Made by a program: the position numbers and the translations under genes. The notes under the pieces were generated by a model. The model searched no databases. It was given only the letters and a program-made list of their open reading frames with translations, and was not told the DNA's origin. Positions 18,777 through 27,489 of a DNA stretch of 64,000 nucleotides are shown here, piece by piece. This DNA is from Luteibacter pinisoli. Lineage in GTDB: Bacteria > Pseudomonadota > Gammaproteobacteria > Xanthomonadales > Rhodanobacteraceae. The stretch is taken from positions 3,162,001-3,226,000 of the forward strand of contig NZ_CP041046.1 in the NCBI RefSeq assembly GCF_006385595.1, given 5' to 3'. Numbering within the stretch: the stretch's first letter is position 1; each line of letters begins with the position of its first letter.

Positions 18777-19580
18777 ATGTCCCCGATACTTACCCGCCTG
18801 TTTCCTCTTGCCGTCGCCCTGGTCACCCTGGGCGCCTGCAAGACGATCGTGCCGCCGAACTTCCGGCCGCCGGACAATCCCTCGGTTACCGTGGACCTCG
18901 CCCGCAAGGCGCTGGACGCCGCCGAGCCCTGCTGCGGCAGCTTCGCCGACCTGTCCTACCAGGACATGCTGCCCTGGCAGCCGAAGCGCTTTGAGCTGAC
19001 CAAGGACACGCCGGTCGCCAACCTCAACGGCGACCGCAGCTACTTCCTGGCCTTCCGCCTGCCGCAGGGCGCCAGCACGCCCTACACCATCGCCATGAAA
19101 GCGGAGTTGAACGGCCGCTGGCTCAGCTCCAGCTACCTGTTCGCGCCCACCGTGGTGATCCTGGACGACGCCTTCCAGCCGCTGCACGCCGAAGACATCC
19201 AGCTGTGCGAGTACATCGGCTGGACCAGCGAGACGACGGGGGCATTCGGCAAGTTCAACGTGGAAGACGACCGCGCCCGCTACGTGGTGGTGTACTCCTC
19301 GGCCAAGCAGCAGCAGAGCCAGACGTACTGGGAACAGTCGCCCACCACGTTCTCCGCCGAAGCGCCGATCAAGATGAACTCCGCGGGTAACTTCAAGGTG
19401 GCGCACGGGCCGGACGGCGTGCTCTTCGTCGGCATCCAGAACGACACCTACCGCAAGGCCCTCAGCAATGCGGTGTGCTCCAAGGCGGCGCCCGGCAACG
19501 GTGTGATCAACACCCTGAAGGATGTCGTCAGCACCGACCTGCTCGGCAAGGACGTGCAGAAGAAGGAAAAGGGTAGCTAA
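18777..19580 (+). CDS. MalM-family lipoprotein
   Basis: 267 residues with a lipobox LGAC (signal to residue ~20). The body matches the MalM (maltose operon periplasmic protein) family: CCGSFADLSYQDM, YFLAFRLPQG, a jelly-roll-like stretch with YLFAPTVVILDDAF, and YVVVYSS. In enterobacteria malM sits in the lamB operon and its role is unclear. Here it lies between asnS and a small membrane protein, away from any maltose genes, so a maltose function is not supported. It may be a surface-carbohydrate or envelope protein. Confidence 0.7.
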   Translation: MSPILTRLFPLAVALVTLGACKTIVPPNFRPPDNPSVTVDLARKALDAAEPCCGSFADLSYQDMLPWQPKRFELTKDTPVANLNGDRSYFLAFRLPQGASTPYTIAMKAELNGRWLSSSYLFAPTVVILDDAFQPLHAEDIQLCEYIGWTSETTGAFGKFNVEDDRARYVVVYSSAKQQQSQTYWEQSPTTFSAEAPIKMNSAGNFKVAHGPDGVLFVGIQNDTYRKALSNAVCSKAAPGNGVINTLKDVVSTDLLGKDVQKKEKGS

Positions 19581-19585
19581 GCACC

Positions 19586-19918
19586 ATGGTCACCGCGGTT
19601 TACGTCTACCTCCTGCTGCTGCTCGGCGCCGTCGTGTTTTTCGTGCTGCACATCGTGGCGCAGTGGCGCTTCTCCACCCTGCTGAAGAAGCGTTATCCGC
19701 AGCACTGGCAGACCATTACCGAGGCCGACACCGGTCGGCCCAATGGCATGGCCAACTGGCTGCGGATCCGCCGGGTGCTCCGCTCGGACGCCCCGGCGCT
19801 GTTCAACGATGCCAGCCTCACCCGCTGGCAGCGCTGCTGGCGGTTTGCCCCATGGCTGGCCTGGCCGTGCTGGTTTGCCGCGATGGCGATACAGTGGTGG
19901 GCGATGAAACAGGGCTGA
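19586..19918 (+). CDS. Small membrane protein of unknown function
   Basis: 110 residues. An N-terminal hydrophobic helix (VYVYLLLLLGAVVFFVLHIVA), a basic soluble middle with a dipole of Arg residues (RWRF-like LLKKRYPQHW, WLRIRRVLR), and a C-terminal Trp-rich helix (WAPWLAWPCW-like FAPWLAWPCWFAAMAIQWW). It starts five bases after the MalM-like stop, so the two are likely cotranscribed. I do not recognise a family beyond a general resemblance to small uncharacterised proteins with one helix at each end. Confidence 0.75.
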   Translation: MVTAVYVYLLLLLGAVVFFVLHIVAQWRFSTLLKKRYPQHWQTITEADTGRPNGMANWLRIRRVLRSDAPALFNDASLTRWQRCWRFAPWLAWPCWFAAMAIQWWAMKQG

Positions 19919-19946
19919 CCGCCCACCCCCACCAAAGGAGCGCCGC

Positions 19947-20735
19947 ATGGATCTTCGCCTCACCGGACGTCACGCCCTGGTTTGCGGCGCCTCGCAAGGG
20001 ATTGGACGGGCCACGGCGTTTGAGCTGGCCGAACTGGGCGCCAGCGTCACCCTGCTCTCCCGCTCCGCCGATGCCCTGAAAGCCCTGGCCGCGGAACTGC
20101 CCGCGACCCATGCCGGGCAGAAGCACGACTACCTCGCCGTGGACATGCTCGACACCGACGCCCTCGCGGCCGCGGTGGGTGGCGTGGTGAAAGACCACGC
20201 CGTGCATATCCTGGTCAACAACAGCGGTGGCCCACCGCCCGGCCCAATCCACGCGGCCGATCCCGAGGCCTTCCTCACCGCCTACCGCCAGCACATCATC
20301 AGCGCCCAGGTGCTGGCCCAGGCCTGCCTGCCTGGCATGCGCGCCGGCCACTACGGCCGCATCGTCAATGTCATCTCCACCTCGGTGAAGGAACCCATCC
20401 CGAACCTGGGCGTGTCCAACACCGTGCGCGCCGCCATGGCCGGCTGGGCGAAGACCCTTTCCGCCGAAGTGGCCCACGACGGCATTACCGTGAACAACGT
20501 GCTGCCGGGCTACACCCGCACGCCGCGCCTGGATGCGCTGGTGGAATCCAGCGTCAAGGCGGGCCGTGGCCGCGACGAAGTGGAGCGCGGCCTGCTGGCC
20601 AGCGTCCCGGCGGCACGCTTTGGTGACCCGGCGGAAGTCGGCGCGGTCATCGCGTTCCTGGCCAGCCCGGCCGCCGGCTACATCAACGGCGTGAGCCTGG
20701 CGGTGGACGGCGGCCGCACGCGCAGCCTCAACTAA
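19947..20735 (+). CDS. Atypical short-chain dehydrogenase/reductase-fold protein
   Basis: 262 residues with an SDR Rossmann fold: GASQGIGRA (nucleotide site), NNSGG in place of NNAG, and a normal C-terminal INGVSLAVDGG. The active site is altered: where YxxxK is expected there is Ser157-Asn-Thr-Val-Arg161, while the preceding ISTS serines remain. Strong SD AAAGGAG. It is first of a tight trio with an aldehyde dehydrogenase and a RidA protein, the set found in 2-aminomuconate (kynurenine) degradation. It probably acts in that branch, but perhaps not as a classical dehydrogenase. Confidence 0.85.
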   Translation: MDLRLTGRHALVCGASQGIGRATAFELAELGASVTLLSRSADALKALAAELPATHAGQKHDYLAVDMLDTDALAAAVGGVVKDHAVHILVNNSGGPPPGPIHAADPEAFLTAYRQHIISAQVLAQACLPGMRAGHYGRIVNVISTSVKEPIPNLGVSNTVRAAMAGWAKTLSAEVAHDGITVNNVLPGYTRTPRLDALVESSVKAGRGRDEVERGLLASVPAARFGDPAEVGAVIAFLASPAAGYINGVSLAVDGGRTRSLN

Positions 20736-20744
20736 GGGCCACCC

Positions 20745-22196
20745 ATGCTGACGCTGAGCAACCTGATTGATGGCGAGCCACGCGCGCCGCGCGGTGGCCG
20801 CTATCTCGATGTGATCGATCCAGCCGTGGGCCAGCCTTACGCGCGCTGCCCGGATTCGGGCGCGGACGACGTCGCCGATGCCGTGGATGCCGCCTCACGC
20901 GCCCTGCTCCGCTGGTCCACGTTCACGGCCGACGCGCGCGCCCGCTGCCTGCACCGGCTGGCCGACCTGATCGAAGCGCGGCTGGAAGAGTTTGCCGCGG
21001 CGGAATCGCGCGACAGCGGCAAACCGCTGGCCCTGGCGCGCTCGCTCGACATCCCGCGCGCGATCGCCAACCTGCGCTTCTTCGCTGGCGCAGCCACGCA
21101 GTTCGCGGGCGAATCGCATGCCATGGAACACGGGGCCATCAATTACACCCTGCGCCTGCCGCTCGGCGTGGTGGGCTGCATCAGTCCGTGGAACCTGCCG
21201 CTGTACCTGTTCACGTGGAAGGTGGCCCCGGCCCTCGCCGCAGGGAACGCCGTGGTGGCAAAGCCTTCGGAAATCACCCCGCATACGGCGTGGCTGCTCG
21301 GCACGCTGGTCCGCGAGGCGGGCTTCCCGGACGGCATCTTCAACATCGTCCACGGCACCGGGCCCGCGGTGGGCGAGGCCATCGTGACCCATGACGCGGT
21401 GAAGGCCATTTCGTTCACCGGCAGCACGCGCACCGGCGTGGCCATCGCCTCGGCCGCCGCGCCGCGGCTGAAGAAAGTCTCGCTGGAGCTCGGCGGCAAG
21501 AATCCCGCCATCGTGTTCGACGACTTTGAGTTCAACGACCGCACGATGGCCACCATCGTCCGCTCGGGCTTCGCCAACCAGGGCGAGATCTGCCTGTGCG
21601 GCTCGCGCCTGCTCGTGCAGCGAGGCATCTACGAACGCTTCCGCGAGGCCTACCTTGAACGCGTGCGCGCCCTGCGCGTGGGCGACCCCGAGGACGCCTC
21701 CAGCGATTTAGGCGCACTGGTGTCGAAGGCGCACTTCGACAAGGTGATGGGCTGCATCGACCGCGCCCGCACCGAAGGCGGCAAGGTGCTCGTCGGCGGC
21801 GAGCAGGTACAGGTCGACGGCCGCTGTGCAGCCGGCTGGTTCGTCGCGCCCACCGTCATCGAGGGCCTGCCGTTCGACGCCGCCACCAACCAGGAAGAGA
21901 TCTTCGGCCCGGTGGTGACGCTTATCCCGTTCGATACCGAGGACGAAGCCCTGGCGATCGCCAACGGCACGCCCTACGGCCTGGCCGCCTCGCTGTGGAC
22001 GCGCGACATCTCGCGCGCCCACCGCATGGCTGCGAAGCTGGATTTCGGCATCGTCTGGATCAACTGCTGGATGCTGCGCGACCTGCGCACGCCGTTCGGC
22101 GGCAGCAAGCAATCGGGCGTGGGCCGCGAAGGCGGCGTCGACGCCATGCGTTTCTTCACCGAAGCCAGGAATGTCTGCATTGACCACGGACTCTGA
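20745..22196 (+). CDS. Aldehyde dehydrogenase, 2-aminomuconate/2-hydroxymuconate semialdehyde type
   Basis: A 483-residue NAD-dependent ALDH. It carries GCISPWNLPLYLFTWKVAPAL, the FTGSTRTG cofactor turn, the catalytic Glu in LELGGKNP, the nucleophile Cys in NQGEICLCGSRL and the C-terminal PFGGSKQSGVGREGG. The NQGEICLCGSR and NLPLYLFTWK patterns are those of the muconic semialdehyde dehydrogenase subgroup. Placed nine bases after the SDR-fold gene, and its 3' end overlaps the start of the RidA gene by 26 bases. Likely oxidises 2-aminomuconate 6-semialdehyde to 2-aminomuconate in tryptophan/kynurenine catabolism. The substrate is inferred from context. Confidence 0.85.
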   Translation: MLTLSNLIDGEPRAPRGGRYLDVIDPAVGQPYARCPDSGADDVADAVDAASRALLRWSTFTADARARCLHRLADLIEARLEEFAAAESRDSGKPLALARSLDIPRAIANLRFFAGAATQFAGESHAMEHGAINYTLRLPLGVVGCISPWNLPLYLFTWKVAPALAAGNAVVAKPSEITPHTAWLLGTLVREAGFPDGIFNIVHGTGPAVGEAIVTHDAVKAISFTGSTRTGVAIASAAAPRLKKVSLELGGKNPAIVFDDFEFNDRTMATIVRSGFANQGEICLCGSRLLVQRGIYERFREAYLERVRALRVGDPEDASSDLGALVSKAHFDKVMGCIDRARTEGGKVLVGGEQVQVDGRCAAGWFVAPTVIEGLPFDAATNQEEIFGPVVTLIPFDTEDEALAIANGTPYGLAASLWTRDISRAHRMAAKLDFGIVWINCWMLRDLRTPFGGSKQSGVGREGGVDAMRFFTEARNVCIDHGL

Positions 22197-22605
22197 CATC
22201 GTCCGCACCGACAGCGCACCCGCGCCGGTGGGTGCCTATCCCCATGCGCGTCGCGTGGGCAACCTGCTGTTCCTGTCGGGCGTCGGCCCGCGCACGCCGG
22301 GTACGAACAGCGTGCCGGGCAACGTGATGGGGCCGGATGGCGCGCTCGTCGCCTACGACATCGAGGCGCAGTGCCGGCAGGTTTTCGCCAACGTGCGCGC
22401 CGTGCTTGAAGCCAGCGGCGCGCACTGGGAAGACCTGGTGGACGTCACCGTCTTCCTCACCGACATGGCCCGCGATTTTGCCACGTACAACCGGCTTTAC
22501 GCCGAAGCCTTCGCTGGCGTGGACGCCTGCCGGACGACGGTCGGCATCACCGCGCTGCCCACGCCGATCGCCATTGAACTCAAGTGCACCGCGCAGCTTT
22601 CATGA
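22171..22605 (+). CDS. RidA-family deaminase, probable 2-aminomuconate deaminase
   Basis: A 144-residue YjgF/YER057c/UK114 trimer-type protein. It contains GPRTPGTNSVPG and the conserved Arg in CRTTVGITALPTPIAIE, where the ending resembles 2-aminomuconate deaminases more than housekeeping RidA. AGGA precedes the ATG at 22171, which lies inside the ALDH gene (26-base overlap), so translation is probably coupled. It would hydrolyse the enamine 2-aminomuconate to 4-oxalocrotonate and ammonia. Its stop codon directly abuts the stop of the convergent amidohydrolase gene. Confidence 0.82.
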   Translation: MSALTTDSDIVRTDSAPAPVGAYPHARRVGNLLFLSGVGPRTPGTNSVPGNVMGPDGALVAYDIEAQCRQVFANVRAVLEASGAHWEDLVDVTVFLTDMARDFATYNRLYAEAFAGVDACRTTVGITALPTPIAIELKCTAQLS

Positions 22606-23385
22606 GCGCGCGGTGAGGCAGGCGTTGAGCATGTCGCTGATCAGCACCTGCACGCGCGCGGCGTGCTTGGGCAGGTACTCGAAGCTGTCTTCGTCCATGT
22701 AGGTAATCTGCGACAGCTCGAGCTGGATGGCGTCGATGCCGTCTTCCGGGCGGCCGTAGTTCCGCGTGATGTAACCGCCCTTGAAGCGGCCGTTCACCGC
22801 GAACGAGTAGTCGCTCTGCGATGCCAGGATGGCAGCCACCTTCGCCTGCAACTCGGTGGAACAGCTGACGCCGTCCGCGGTGCCCAGGTTGAAATCCGGC
22901 AGCTTGCCCTCGAAGAGCATGGGCACGTGGCTGCGGATGGAATGGCCGTCCCACAGCACCGCATGGCCGTGCTGCGCCTTCAGCCGCGCCAGCTCTTCCG
23001 CCAGGGCGCGGTGGTAGGGCTTCCACCAGTGCTTTACCCGGTCGAGCACTTCCGCGCCGTCCGGCTCCGCGCCGCCACGGTAGATGTCGTGGCCGTCGAA
23101 CATGATGGTCGGGACCAGCCCGGTTTCCTTCTTGCCCGGGTACAGCGCGTGGCCGTCCGAGGGGCGGTTCAGGTCGACGACGTAGCGCGAGACCACGGGC
23201 CGGATGATGCTGGCGCCCATGCCCTTGGCAAAGTCGTAGAGCTCGCCCACGTGCCAGTCCGTATCGGGCGAGCGGCGTGCCGGCCGCTTCATGCGTGCGG
23301 CGATCTCATCGGGGATGACGCTGCCGTTGTGCGGCAGGCTGATCAGGAGCGGCGCGGTGCCGCGATGCAGGCTATACGGGGTCAT
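22600..23385 (-). CDS. hutG: N-formylglutamate amidohydrolase (HutG type)
   Basis: A 261-residue NFGA-family zinc hydrolase. Family motifs are ISLPHNGSVIPDE, DWHVGELYDF, RYVVDLNRPSDG, LWDGHSIRSHVP and RNYGRPEDGIDAIQLELSQ. The family splits N-formyl-L-glutamate into formate and glutamate at the end of the five-step histidine pathway. No hutH, hutU or hutI is visible, so the pathway assignment is from homology alone. It is convergent with the RidA gene (stop codons abut) and 16 bases downstream of gor on the same strand. Confidence 0.88.
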   Translation of the reverse strand: MTPYSLHRGTAPLLISLPHNGSVIPDEIAARMKRPARRSPDTDWHVGELYDFAKGMGASIIRPVVSRYVVDLNRPSDGHALYPGKKETGLVPTIMFDGHDIYRGGAEPDGAEVLDRVKHWWKPYHRALAEELARLKAQHGHAVLWDGHSIRSHVPMLFEGKLPDFNLGTADGVSCSTELQAKVAAILASQSDYSFAVNGRFKGGYITRNYGRPEDGIDAIQLELSQITYMDEDSFEYLPKHAARVQVLISDMLNACLTARS

Positions 23386-23401
23386 GGGGGAAGTGTAACG
23401 C

Positions 23402-24763
23402 TCAACCGGGGACGCGATCGCCCATGGTCACCATTTCCTCGGCGGAGGTCGGGTGGATGGCCATGGTGTCGTCGAAATGACCCTTCGTGGCGCCCATCTT
23501 GATGGCCACCGCGAAGCCCTGCAGGATCTCGTCCACGCCCGGCCCCAGCATCTGCATGCCGACGATCCGCGAATCCTCGCCCACGCAGATCAGTTTGAAA
23601 CGCACGAACATGGGCCGGTGCGCCAGCGCCAGCTGCATGGGCACGAAGGTCTGCTTGTACAGGTGCACGTCGTCGCCATAGGCATCGCGCGCCTCCCGTT
23701 CGCTCATGCCGATGGTCCCGAGCGGCGGGTGCGAGAACACCACGCTGGGGATGTTGTGGTAGTCCATCTTCGCGCCGGGCTTCTTTCCAAACAGGCGATC
23801 GGCCAGCTTGCGGCCCGCATTGACCGCCACCGGCGTCAGCGCCAGGCGCTGTGTCACGTCGCCCACCGCATACACGCCCGGCACGCCGGTTTCCTGGTAA
23901 TCGTCGACCTCGATCTGCCCCTCGGCATTGGTGCCCAGGCCGATGGAATCCAGGCCGAGCGACGCCGTGTTGCCGTGCCGGCCCACCGCCCAGATCAGGA
24001 TGTCGTAGGGACCGGGCGTCAGGCCCTTGTCGCAATCCAGGCGGATCAGATCGCCTTCCTTGTGCGCGGCTTCGATCTGGCATGCGTAGTTGATCGTGAT
24101 GCCGTGCTTCTTCATCTCGTCGCCGAGCTGGTAGGCCATCTCTTCATCGAAGCCACCCATGAGGCGATCGCGCACGTACATGTCCACCTCGCTGCCCAGC
24201 GCGCGCAGGACGCCAGCCAGTTCCACGGCCACGTAGCCGCCACCGACGATGGCCGTGCGTTTCGGGCATTCGCGCAGGTCGAAGAAACCATCGGACGACA
24301 CCCCCAGGTCGAAGCCGGGCTTGTCCAGCCGGTTCGGCGCCGAGCCGGTCGCGATGACCACGTGCGGCGCCGTCAGCACGCGGTCGCCCGCGGCGATGCG
24401 GTGCGGCTCGAGGAAGCGAGCCGTCTCGTGGACGAGCGTCACGTTCACCTTGTCCAGCTGCTGCTGGTAGCTGCCGTGGATGCGCTCGATGTACGCATTC
24501 CGACGATCGATGAACGCGGGCCAGTTGAGGCTGCCGGGTTTGTCGGTGAAGCCATAGTCGTGGGCGATGTACTGGGCTTCCGCCATCTGCGCCGCGTACC
24601 ACATGGCCTTCTTCGGCACGCAGCCGTGGTTGACGCAGAGGCCACCAAGGTCGCTGGGTTCGATCAGGACCACGCGCGCGCCGTGCTTCGCCGCGCGGAT
24701 CGCCGATGCCAGGCCGCCAGAGCCTCCACCGATGACGATCAGGTCGAAGGCTTCATCGGACAT
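23402..24763 (-). CDS. gor: Glutathione-disulfide reductase-like flavoprotein
   Basis: A 453-residue pyridine nucleotide-disulfide oxidoreductase. FAD site VIGGGSGGLASA; redox pair Cys43/Cys48 in GLCVNHGCVPKK; NADPH site VGGGYVAVELAGVL with Arg residues (YVRDR) that favour NADPH; VYAVGDVTQRLALTPVA; and a dimer domain with the catalytic His region HPTSAEEMVTM. These are the glutathione reductase signatures. The ATG at 24763 is chosen by homology; the frame extends upstream into the DadA-like gene. Reduces GSSG to GSH and fits with the Ohr and FghA genes elsewhere in the window as thiol-redox functions. Confidence 0.9.
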   Translation of the reverse strand: MSDEAFDLIVIGGGSGGLASAIRAAKHGARVVLIEPSDLGGLCVNHGCVPKKAMWYAAQMAEAQYIAHDYGFTDKPGSLNWPAFIDRRNAYIERIHGSYQQQLDKVNVTLVHETARFLEPHRIAAGDRVLTAPHVVIATGSAPNRLDKPGFDLGVSSDGFFDLRECPKRTAIVGGGYVAVELAGVLRALGSEVDMYVRDRLMGGFDEEMAYQLGDEMKKHGITINYACQIEAAHKEGDLIRLDCDKGLTPGPYDILIWAVGRHGNTASLGLDSIGLGTNAEGQIEVDDYQETGVPGVYAVGDVTQRLALTPVAVNAGRKLADRLFGKKPGAKMDYHNIPSVVFSHPPLGTIGMSEREARDAYGDDVHLYKQTFVPMQLALAHRPMFVRFKLICVGEDSRIVGMQMLGPGVDEILQGFAVAIKMGATKGHFDDTMAIHPTSAEEMVTMGDRVPG

Positions 24764-24840
24764 GCGCAGCTCCAGCAAGAACAAGGGTGGCGACACCGTA
24801 GCAAAGTCGCCACGCCCGTGCGTGTGAATACGTCGCGCGG

Positions 24841-26100
24841 CTAGAGGGCGAAGCGCGCGGGTGTGTACGGCGCCGCGTCGAGCGTCGGCGCGGGGCCGGC
24901 AAGCAGGCTGGCGACAAGTTCGCCCGTCGCCGCCGACATGCTGATGCCGAGCATGCCATGCGCCGTGGCGTACACCAGGTTGGACCAGCGGGCACTGGGC
25001 CCGATGATCGGCAGTTCGTCCACGCTCATCGGCCGCCAGCCCCACCACGGCGTGACCTCGCCCTGCCCTTCGGGCTCGTGCAGGTACGCCGCCGCGCCGC
25101 GACGCAGCGCCTGCAGGCGCACATCGTTCAGCCCTTCGGCAAAGCCGGAGAATTCCATGGTGCTGCCAAGGCGATAACCGGAGGTCCATGGCGTGACGCA
25201 GACGGCGGCCTCGCGCAAGACCAGCGAGTGCGTCGGCGCATTCACCGGCGGCTGCGTCCAGGTGAGCGAATAACCCTTGCCCGGCTGCATCGGCAGGCGG
25301 ATGTCGAGCAGCTTGCTGACCAGCGGCGACCAGGCGCCGAGCGCCATCACCACGCGTTCGCCGCTGAAGACGCCGCCGGTGGTGCGCACGTGGGTGATGC
25401 GCGCGCCGTCGGTCACGAACGAGTCGACGCGCGCGCCGGTTTCGATGGCGCCGCCCAGCTCACGCACGCGGCGCGCCAGCTCGGCCACGTAGCGGTCAGG
25501 ACGCAGGCGTGCGTCACCGGGATGCAGCAAGCCGCCAACGACGCCTTCGCGCAGCGCCGGCTCGAGCGCCAGCACGTCGTCGCCGAGCAGGACGCGAACC
25601 TCCATGCCCAGCCGATGCAGCAGTTCCACATGGGGACGGTCGCGTTGCAGGGTGCGCTCGTCGCGATAGACGTACAGCTCGCCGACGTCCTCGAATTCGC
25701 AGTCCAGCTCGTCGCTGGCAACCAGTTCGCCAATCAGTGAGCGGGAACGGGCCAGGATCGCGCCGCGCGCCTCGCCCGCAAGCTGGTAGTCGCGCCAGGT
25801 GCAGTGGCGGGCGAAGCCCAGCAGCCAGCGGGCCCGTTCCGGGTCCGGCCGGGGGTTCACGTAAAGCGGGGCGTCCTTGCGCAGCATCGAGCGCAGGGCG
25901 GTGCCCACCATGCCCGGCATGGTCAGCGGGCCGGCGTGGCTGGGGGTGATGGTGCCGCAGTTGCCATGCGAGCTACCGCTGCCCGGCGTGTCCTGCTCCA
26001 GGACCCGCACGCTGGCGCCCGCTTTCAACAGATAGAGCGCACAGGACAGCCCGATCACGCCCCCGCCCATGATCAGCACGTCACTTCGGGATCGTTCCAT
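24841..26100 (-). CDS. DadA-like FAD-dependent D-amino-acid dehydrogenase
   Basis: 419 residues of the DAO/DadA family. The FAD motif VLIMGGGVIGLSCALYLLKAG opens the protein, then SHGNCGTITPSHAGPLTMPGM, MALGAWSPLVSKLL, the substrate-side WWGWRPMSVDELPIIGP and a C-terminal LVYATAHGMLGISMS. DadA or D-hydroxyproline dehydrogenase (LhpB) are the closest ideas. No other hydroxyproline genes are nearby, so the substrate is open. 77 bases separate it from gor downstream, so cotranscription is possible. Confidence 0.8.
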   Translation of the reverse strand: MERSRSDVLIMGGGVIGLSCALYLLKAGASVRVLEQDTPGSGSSHGNCGTITPSHAGPLTMPGMVGTALRSMLRKDAPLYVNPRPDPERARWLLGFARHCTWRDYQLAGEARGAILARSRSLIGELVASDELDCEFEDVGELYVYRDERTLQRDRPHVELLHRLGMEVRVLLGDDVLALEPALREGVVGGLLHPGDARLRPDRYVAELARRVRELGGAIETGARVDSFVTDGARITHVRTTGGVFSGERVVMALGAWSPLVSKLLDIRLPMQPGKGYSLTWTQPPVNAPTHSLVLREAAVCVTPWTSGYRLGSTMEFSGFAEGLNDVRLQALRRGAAAYLHEPEGQGEVTPWWGWRPMSVDELPIIGPSARWSNLVYATAHGMLGISMSAATGELVASLLAGPAPTLDAAPYTPARFAL

Positions 26101-26232
26101 CCGGCCATTCTAACCGGGCAAAACGCGGCGGAACGGCTGTCCGGGCGATAAATTCGAGCAGGTTCGAGGTATTCCACGCAACCTATTGATTTGATAACCT
26201 CCCTGTGCCGCTCCTGACAGGGGAAACGCCCG

Positions 26233-26805
26233 ATGCACCACACCGCTTCGCCTCATCGCCCGCTTCGTGCCACTGGCATCGTGGCGCTGGCCGCCGTGCT
26301 GGCCCTGCTGGCGGCCTGTGGGAGCAGTCCGCGCCGCCCCTCCTCGTCCCAGCGCAATAACCCGGCATCCGCCGTGCCGCTGGCGAAGAACCTCAACTGG
26401 TCGACCAAGCCCGCCGCGGCGCCGCCGGCCGATGCGGCCAACGATGTGCTGTTCCGCGCCATCGGCCTGGTCGGCACCCCGTACCGCTGGGGTGGCAATA
26501 CGCCGGCCGGCGGTTTCGATTGCAGCGGCCTGGTCAACTACATCTACCTGACCTCCACCGGCCTGCGCCTCCCGCGCACCTCCACGGAGATGGCAGCGCT
26601 CGATAAGCCGCGGATCAGCGAGTCCGACCTGGCCAGTGGCGACCTCGTGTTCTTCGGCCGTGGCCATGTCAGCCATGTCGGCGTCTATGTCGGCAAAGGC
26701 CGCTTCGTCCATGCGCCCAACTCCGGCGGCACCGTTCGCCTGGACGAGCTCGACGGGGCGTACTGGAAGGAAAATTTCGTCTACGGTCGACGCGTCCTAA
26801 ACTGA
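26233..26805 (+). CDS. NlpC/P60 (C40) lipoprotein peptidase
   Basis: 190 residues with a lipoprotein signal ending in LLAAC (Cys ~29). After a Ser/Pro-rich linker comes the NlpC/P60 domain: GTPYRWGGNTPAGGFDCSGLV (Cys nucleophile), LPRTSTEM, GDLVFFGRGHVSHVGVYVG (His) and FVHAPNSGG (second His). It is predicted to be an outer-membrane-anchored gamma-D-Glu-diaminopimelate endopeptidase remodelling peptidoglycan. It is monocistronic and divergent from the DadA-like gene. Confidence 0.9.
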   Translation: MHHTASPHRPLRATGIVALAAVLALLAACGSSPRRPSSSQRNNPASAVPLAKNLNWSTKPAAAPPADAANDVLFRAIGLVGTPYRWGGNTPAGGFDCSGLVNYIYLTSTGLRLPRTSTEMAALDKPRISESDLASGDLVFFGRGHVSHVGVYVGKGRFVHAPNSGGTVRLDELDGAYWKENFVYGRRVLN

Positions 26806-26843
26806 ATGGATGGCAACATGATCGCGTTCGTCGATGAATTAGA

Positions 26844-26872
26844 TTGCGCGCTATTTAATTGCGTGCTCTACT
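26844..26872 (+). promoter_or_regulatory. Candidate promoter of ohr
   Basis: TTGCGC, a 17-base spacer and TCTACT lie 60 bases before the ohr ATG, inside the only A/T-rich stretch (GATGAATTAGATT...TATTTAATTGC) of the spacer. The AATT-rich repeats could overlap an OhrR-like site, but no ohrR gene is present here and no perfect operator is seen. Confidence 0.3.
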
Positions 26873-26933
26873 AGCTCCACGGCCCGGGATGACCCCGGCG
26901 CTTCCTCCCCTCTCAGCAGAAAGGAAAGCCCCC

Positions 26934-27386
26934 ATGAGCAACGTGTCGAAAATCGAAAAGGTCCTCTACACCGCCCACGCCGAAGTCGCCGGTGGCCGCG
27001 AAGGTCATGGCGAAACCAGCGATGGCCAGGTCAAGGTGGACCTCCGCCTGCCGAAGGAAATGGGCGGCAACGGTGGTGGCACGAACCCGGAACAGCTCTT
27101 CGCGATCGGCTACGCCGCCTGCTTTGAAGGCGCGGTGCGCTTCGTCGCCGGCCAGAAGAAGGTCAAGGTCGACGGCGCCTCGGTGAAGAGCTCGGTGGGC
27201 ATCGGCCCGCGTGAAGGCTCCGGCTTCGCCATCAATGCCAAGCTCGAGGTGTCCCTGCCGGGCGTCGACGACGCGACCGCGCATGACATCGTGAAGACCG
27301 CCCACGAGCAGGTCTGCCCGTACTCGCACGCTACCCGCGGCAATATCGATGTCGAGATCACCGTCAACGGCAAGGCTGTTGCGTAA
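26934..27386 (+). CDS. ohr: Organic hydroperoxide resistance protein Ohr
   Basis: A 150-residue OsmC/Ohr-fold peroxidase that reduces organic hydroperoxides with lipoyl-type thiols. The redox Cys63 is in FAIGYAACFEGA and Cys128 in EQVCPYSHATRGN, with the conserved Arg22 in GGREG. The GGTNPEQLFA signature marks Ohr rather than OsmC. AAAGGAAAG lies upstream of the ATG at 26934. Monocistronic, with a G+C-rich hairpin after the stop. Probably peroxide-inducible, but no MarR-type OhrR gene is in the window. Confidence 0.95.
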   Translation: MSNVSKIEKVLYTAHAEVAGGREGHGETSDGQVKVDLRLPKEMGGNGGGTNPEQLFAIGYAACFEGAVRFVAGQKKVKVDGASVKSSVGIGPREGSGFAINAKLEVSLPGVDDATAHDIVKTAHEQVCPYSHATRGNIDVEITVNGKAVA

Positions 27387-27396
27387 GGTCTGACCG

Positions 27397-27422
27397 GAGG
27401 GGGGCGCCTCGCCGCCCCCCTC
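27397..27422 (+). terminator. Terminator-like hairpin after ohr
   Basis: GAGGGGGGC/GCCCCCCTC, a 9-bp stem with an 8-base loop, starts 11 bases after the ohr stop. Only a short TTCC follows. Confidence 0.55.
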
Positions 27423-27489
27423 TTCCGGCACAGGGAATGTCCGCCGCCGACGTGCACAGTGCGCCATCGCCACCGTACGGGGATGGGGC

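Noticed and set aside
18777..19580. Maltose operon
   Set aside because: Only a MalM-like lipoprotein; no lamB or malEFGK genes nearby.
22600..23385. Complete histidine-utilisation operon
   Set aside because: Only hutG-like is present; no hutH, hutU, hutI or hutC in the window.
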